Under the pieces are notes generated by a model. The model did not search any database. It was not told where the DNA came from and saw nothing but the letters and a program-made list of their open reading frames with translations. From positions 1 through 17,672 of the forward strand of contig JAEWHK010000012.1 in assembly GCA_023387815.1 (NCBI GenBank): a stretch of 17,672 bases of DNA. The letters are read 5' to 3'. This document shows, one piece after another, positions 15,027 to 17,672 of this stretch. The DNA comes from Pseudomonadota bacterium (GTDB lineage: Bacteria > Pseudomonadota > Gammaproteobacteria > Burkholderiales > Burkholderiaceae_B). Position 1 is the first letter of the stretch, and the number at the start of each line of letters is the position of its first letter. Made by a program: the position numbers and the translations under genes.

Positions 15027-15607
15027 TGGGTGGCAAACTGGTGTATCTGATTGGCCCCTCGGGGGCGGGCAAGGACAGCGTACTGGACGGGGTGGCGGCG
15101 CGCGGCCAGGGTGCCGTGCATGTTATGAAACGCTACATCACCCGTTCGGCCGAGGCCGAAGGTGAGGATGCGTATGGTCTTTCCCCGGAGCATTTCGATC
15201 GCATGGAGCGAGATGGGAAATTCGCCATGAGCTGGCGAGCCAATGGACTGGCCTATGGCATCGCCACCGAAATAGACGAGCATCTGGCCGCTGGCAGGAC
15301 GGTGATGGTTAACGGATCGCGCGCTTATTGCGAGACCGCGGCGCAGCGCTATCCCGGGCTGCTGGTTGTGCTGCTCAAGGTGCAGACAGAGCTGCTTCTG
15401 CAGCGTCTGCTGGCCCGGGGTCGCGAAAACCGCGAGGAAATCGCCCAGCGACTGGCCCGCAACGCAACCATGGATCTGGCGTTTGTTGAACGGCTGCGCG
15501 AACACGGCACCGATTTTCTCTTGCTGGATAATTCCGGCGCGCTTGACGCCACCATTGGCGCGCTGCTAGACAGGATCACGCCTGCCACCCTCAGGAATGC
15601 ATCATGA
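15026..15607 (+). CDS. phnN: Ribose 1,5-bisphosphate phosphokinase
   Basis: PhnN phosphorylates ribose 1,5-bisphosphate to PRPP with ATP, the last step that returns the sugar to nucleotide metabolism. The 193-residue product has a guanylate-kinase-like P-loop, GPSGAGKDS with Lys16, and the substrate-side segments KRYITRSAEAEGEDAYGL and FAMSWRANGLAYGI, as in the family. I chose ATG 15026 (TGATG junction with phnM) over the in-frame TTG at 15023. The last four bases overlap phnP. At 15566-15574 the gene contains CTAGACAGG, also present in the phnF operator; this is likely chance but is one of few CTAG words here. Confidence 0.94.
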   Translation: MGGKLVYLIGPSGAGKDSVLDGVAARGQGAVHVMKRYITRSAEAEGEDAYGLSPEHFDRMERDGKFAMSWRANGLAYGIATEIDEHLAAGRTVMVNGSRAYCETAAQRYPGLLVVLLKVQTELLLQRLLARGRENREEIAQRLARNATMDLAFVERLREHGTDFLLLDNSGALDATIGALLDRITPATLRNAS

Positions 15608-16362
15608 AATTCACCTTCCTGGGTACAGGCAATTCGGCACAGATGCCGGTTTACAACTGTGATTGCATTGCCTGTCGTCGTGCGCATGCCGACAGCAGAT
15701 ACGTGCGTCGTCCCTGTAGTGCCTTGCTGCAGAATCATAAGGGGCAATGGCTGATCGACAGCGGCCTGACCGATCTGGCAAGCCGCTACGCGCCGGGTTC
15801 CCTGAACGGCATTTTCCAGACGCACTATCACGCAGATCATGCGCAGGGTTTGTTGCATCTTCGCTGGGGTGTCAATTTACGGTTGCCGGTTTACGGTCCT
15901 GTTGATGAACTCGGGTTTGCCGATTTATACAAACATCCTGGTATTCTGGATTTCTCCCAGACCTTCGCTCCCTATCAAACTTATGATTTTCCGGGTTTTC
16001 AGATGACGGCATTGCCGCTACAGCATTCCAAACCCACCCTGGGTTATCTCATCTGTACGGCAAAGGGCGGCAAGCTGGCCTACCTGACAGATACGGCCGG
16101 ATTGGAACCAAAAGTACTGGCACTGCTGCGCAAGGCCAGGCTGGATCATTGCGTGCTTGACTGTTCCTATCCGCCTCGCGAAACCGCGGGCCGCAATCAC
16201 AATGATTTGAACCAGGCGCTGGACATTCACGACAGGCTTGCGCCAGGTACAACCTGGCTGACCCATGCCGGGCATGAACTGGACCGTTTTCTGATGGAAA
16301 ATCCTGCCGTGTTGCCGCCGAATGTCATGCAGGCATTGGACGGCAACACTATTGAATTCTAG
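15604..16362 (+). CDS. phnP: Phosphoribosyl 1,2-cyclic phosphate phosphodiesterase
   Basis: PhnP hydrolyses 5-phosphoribosyl 1,2-cyclic phosphate, the product of PhnJ, to ribose 1,5-bisphosphate. The 252 residues (same as E. coli) form a metallo-beta-lactamase fold. The metal motif is HYHADH at 74-79, with His141, Asp163 and His221 or His224 as further ligand candidates. The N-terminal Cys19, Cys21 and Cys24 match the structural zinc site of the family. The start overlaps phnN as ATGA. In E. coli, phnO lies between phnN and phnP; here the two genes overlap, so phnO is absent from this position. It is the last phn gene and converges with the carboxylesterase gene across 21 bases with no obvious terminator. 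Confidence 0.96.
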   Translation: MKFTFLGTGNSAQMPVYNCDCIACRRAHADSRYVRRPCSALLQNHKGQWLIDSGLTDLASRYAPGSLNGIFQTHYHADHAQGLLHLRWGVNLRLPVYGPVDELGFADLYKHPGILDFSQTFAPYQTYDFPGFQMTALPLQHSKPTLGYLICTAKGGKLAYLTDTAGLEPKVLALLRKARLDHCVLDCSYPPRETAGRNHNDLNQALDIHDRLAPGTTWLTHAGHELDRFLMENPAVLPPNVMQALDGNTIEF

Positions 16363-16383
16363 TGGGTTGACACCGGATTATCT

Positions 16384-17070
16384 TCAGGCCGTGATCCGTT
16401 GCAGAAACGCGGAAATGTCACGGATCTCGTCCAGGTTGACCGAGTGCGCCATGGGATACGTGTGCCATTCGGTCTGGGTGTAGTGATTCGCCTTCAGCCA
16501 GTCCCGGGTCTGTTCTGCAAAGGCAATATTGACCACCGGGTCATACATGCCATGTGCAATAAAAATCGGCATATCCAGATGGGCTGTATTGTGTTCGCTG
16601 ACGGTTTTATCAGCCATGGGCAGATAGCCGGACAGGCAGATCAGGCCTGCCAGTTTCTTTTGCGAACGCAGGCCTGTCTGATAGGCCATGGCGCAGCCCT
16701 GCGAAAAGCCGGCAAGTACGATGCGTTCGGTGGGTACACCGCGCTCGTTCTCGCGTCGGATCAGGGCTTCAATCTCGCTCTGCGAAGCGCGCAGACCGGC
16801 TTCATCGACATCACGACTGACATTACTGAGCGCCATGATGTCGTACCATGCGCGCATCGGCATCTGATTGTTGATGGTCACAGGCCGTACCGGCGCATTG
16901 GGAAAGACAAAGCGGATACGTTTGTCGGCGGGCAGATGCAGCTCGGGAATAACCGGGACAAAATCGTTGGCATCGGCACCCAGTCCGTGCATCCAGATGA
17001 CTGAATAGTCGGCCGCAGCCTGTTTATCACTGCCGTGTTCTATTTCCACGCAGTCCAGTAACTTTTCCAT
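16384..17070 (-). CDS. Alpha/beta-hydrolase carboxylesterase (phospholipase/carboxylesterase family)
   Basis: A cytoplasmic esterase of the EstB/acyl-protein-thioesterase-like family that hydrolyses short-chain esters; the natural substrate is unknown. The 228 residues have a typical length. The catalytic triad is visible: Ser123 in GFSQG (121-125), Asp177 in HGMYDPVV and His209 in PMAHSV. The oxyanion-hole loop is HGLGADANDF (28-37). No signal peptide. The ATG at 17070 follows AAGGA, which lies in the last codons of darP, and only five bases separate the genes, so the pair is probably co-transcribed and translationally coupled. It is not part of the phosphonate pathway and faces the opposite way. 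Confidence 0.93.
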   Translation of the reverse strand: MEKLLDCVEIEHGSDKQAAADYSVIWMHGLGADANDFVPVIPELHLPADKRIRFVFPNAPVRPVTINNQMPMRAWYDIMALSNVSRDVDEAGLRASQSEIEALIRRENERGVPTERIVLAGFSQGCAMAYQTGLRSQKKLAGLICLSGYLPMADKTVSEHNTAHLDMPIFIAHGMYDPVVNIAFAEQTRDWLKANHYTQTEWHTYPMAHSVNLDEIRDISAFLQRITA

Positions 17071-17075
17071 CGAAT

Positions 17076-17615
17076 CTATTCCTTGTTCAGCAACAGCTTG
17101 AGCGCCTGGAAGAGGGCGCGGTAATGCTTGCGTTGGGGTTCACGCCCGGCGGGCAGGCTGGCATTCTGATCGCGTTCACGACGTGCTCCGCGAATCAGCG
17201 TACGCAGCGCCTGCGCGTCAGCTTCCGGATAATCGTTGAGCAGGCGGGTCAGGGCGTCGTCTTCGTCAATCAGTCGGTCGCGCAGCGTTTCCATGCGATG
17301 CATATTGGCGGTCTGTTCGCGCGAGCCGTTTTCCCACTCGTCCATTTTTTTGGCAATTGCCTGCGTATCTGCCGTACGCAGCAGTTTGCCTACATAGTGA
17401 ATCTGGCGACGGCGACCCTCACGACCCGTGGTTTTCTGGGCAATGCGAATGGCCTCGAAGGTCTTTTCTTCCAGATCCAGCTGCTTGACTTTCTCCAGGG
17501 GCAGCTCGATGACTTTCTTGCCCAGTTCCAGGATGGCAAGCAGTTCCCGTTTTACCTGGGACTTGCTGGGACGGTCATAAAGCGGTCCGTCATCGTTATC
17601 ATCGGCGTTCTGCAT
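17076..17615 (-). CDS. darP: Ribosome biogenesis factor DarP (YjgA, DUF615)
   Basis: DarP (YjgA) associates with late 50S ribosomal subunit precursors and helps their assembly. The 179-residue protein is rich in Lys, Arg, Glu and Leu and mostly helical by appearance. Family marks are RPSKSQVKRELLAILELGKKV (residues 15-35), LPLEKVKQLDLEEKTFEAI, REGRRRQIHYVGKLLR and the C-terminal KHYRALFQALKLLL. The length is normal. The ATG at 17615 lies near the end of the window, with only a weak ribosome site upstream. In many proteobacteria pmbA lies beside this gene in the opposite direction; the window ends too early (57 bases upstream) to see that. Confidence 0.93.
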   Translation of the reverse strand: MQNADDNDDGPLYDRPSKSQVKRELLAILELGKKVIELPLEKVKQLDLEEKTFEAIRIAQKTTGREGRRRQIHYVGKLLRTADTQAIAKKMDEWENGSREQTANMHRMETLRDRLIDEDDALTRLLNDYPEADAQALRTLIRGARRERDQNASLPAGREPQRKHYRALFQALKLLLNKE

Positions 17616-17672
17616 ACATCGCTATCAATAAAATGGTTAATATGTCAGTATGATAACCGCCTAACGTAAAGC

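Noticed and set aside
16362..16400. Shared terminator between phnP and the convergent carboxylesterase gene
   Set aside because: Only a weak CGGAT/ATCCG inverted repeat without a T-run is present; not enough to call a terminator.
1..17672. Mobile elements, CRISPR arrays, defence or toxin-antitoxin genes
   Set aside because: No transposase, integrase, spaced repeats or related proteins were seen; all sizeable genes are accounted for by known families.

Overview
This window looks like a chromosome segment from a betaproteobacterium, most likely Burkholderiales and probably the Alcaligenaceae. That assignment is an inference. It rests on the lysine/alanine-rich H1-like histone, the style of gltX, a YfiQ/PatZ-type acetyltransferase, darP, and moderately GC-rich coding sequence. 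The dominant content is a complete carbon-phosphorus (C-P) lyase locus for using phosphonates as a phosphorus source.

Layout. (1) 1-315, minus: 5' part of an H1-like histone gene, cut by the window edge. (2) 316-1137: a gene-poor, AT-richer stretch ending in the gltX terminator. (3) 1138-2556, minus: gltX, divergent from (4) 2687-5149, plus: a protein acetyltransferase whose ATP-grasp module is shortened. (5) 5150-5608: a regulatory region with repeated ACTTGTC-type motifs, including two exact copies of ACTTGTCTAG. (6) 5609-8356: phnC, phnD, phnE, the phosphonate ABC importer, closed by an intrinsic terminator at 8360-8382. (7) 8389-16362: phnF, G, H, I, J, K, L, M, N, P, mostly joined by 4-bp ATGA overlaps. 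(8) 16384-17615, minus: a carboxylesterase coupled to the upstream darP.

How it works together (family knowledge). PhnCDE imports phosphonate. PhnI with PhnG, PhnH and PhnL attaches it to ribose of ATP. PhnM removes pyrophosphate. PhnJ, with PhnK on the core complex, breaks the C-P bond. PhnP opens the cyclic phosphate and PhnN makes PRPP. PhnF is the likely local repressor. The order is that of E. coli phnCDEFGHIJKLMNOP with phnO missing.

Most notable points. PhnC has Asn in place of the essential Walker A lysine (a single codon, AAT at 5738-5740), which predicts a disabled importer ATPase or a sequence error. The exact 10-mer ACTTGTCTAG occurs twice upstream of phnC and a third time across the first codons of phnF, where it is part of a TGTCTAGACA palindrome; this is a strong candidate PhnF operator family. 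A terminator separates the transporter genes from the catabolic genes. PhnI has a Gly/Ala-rich insertion. I found no previously undescribed system such as a defence island, CRISPR array or mobile element.
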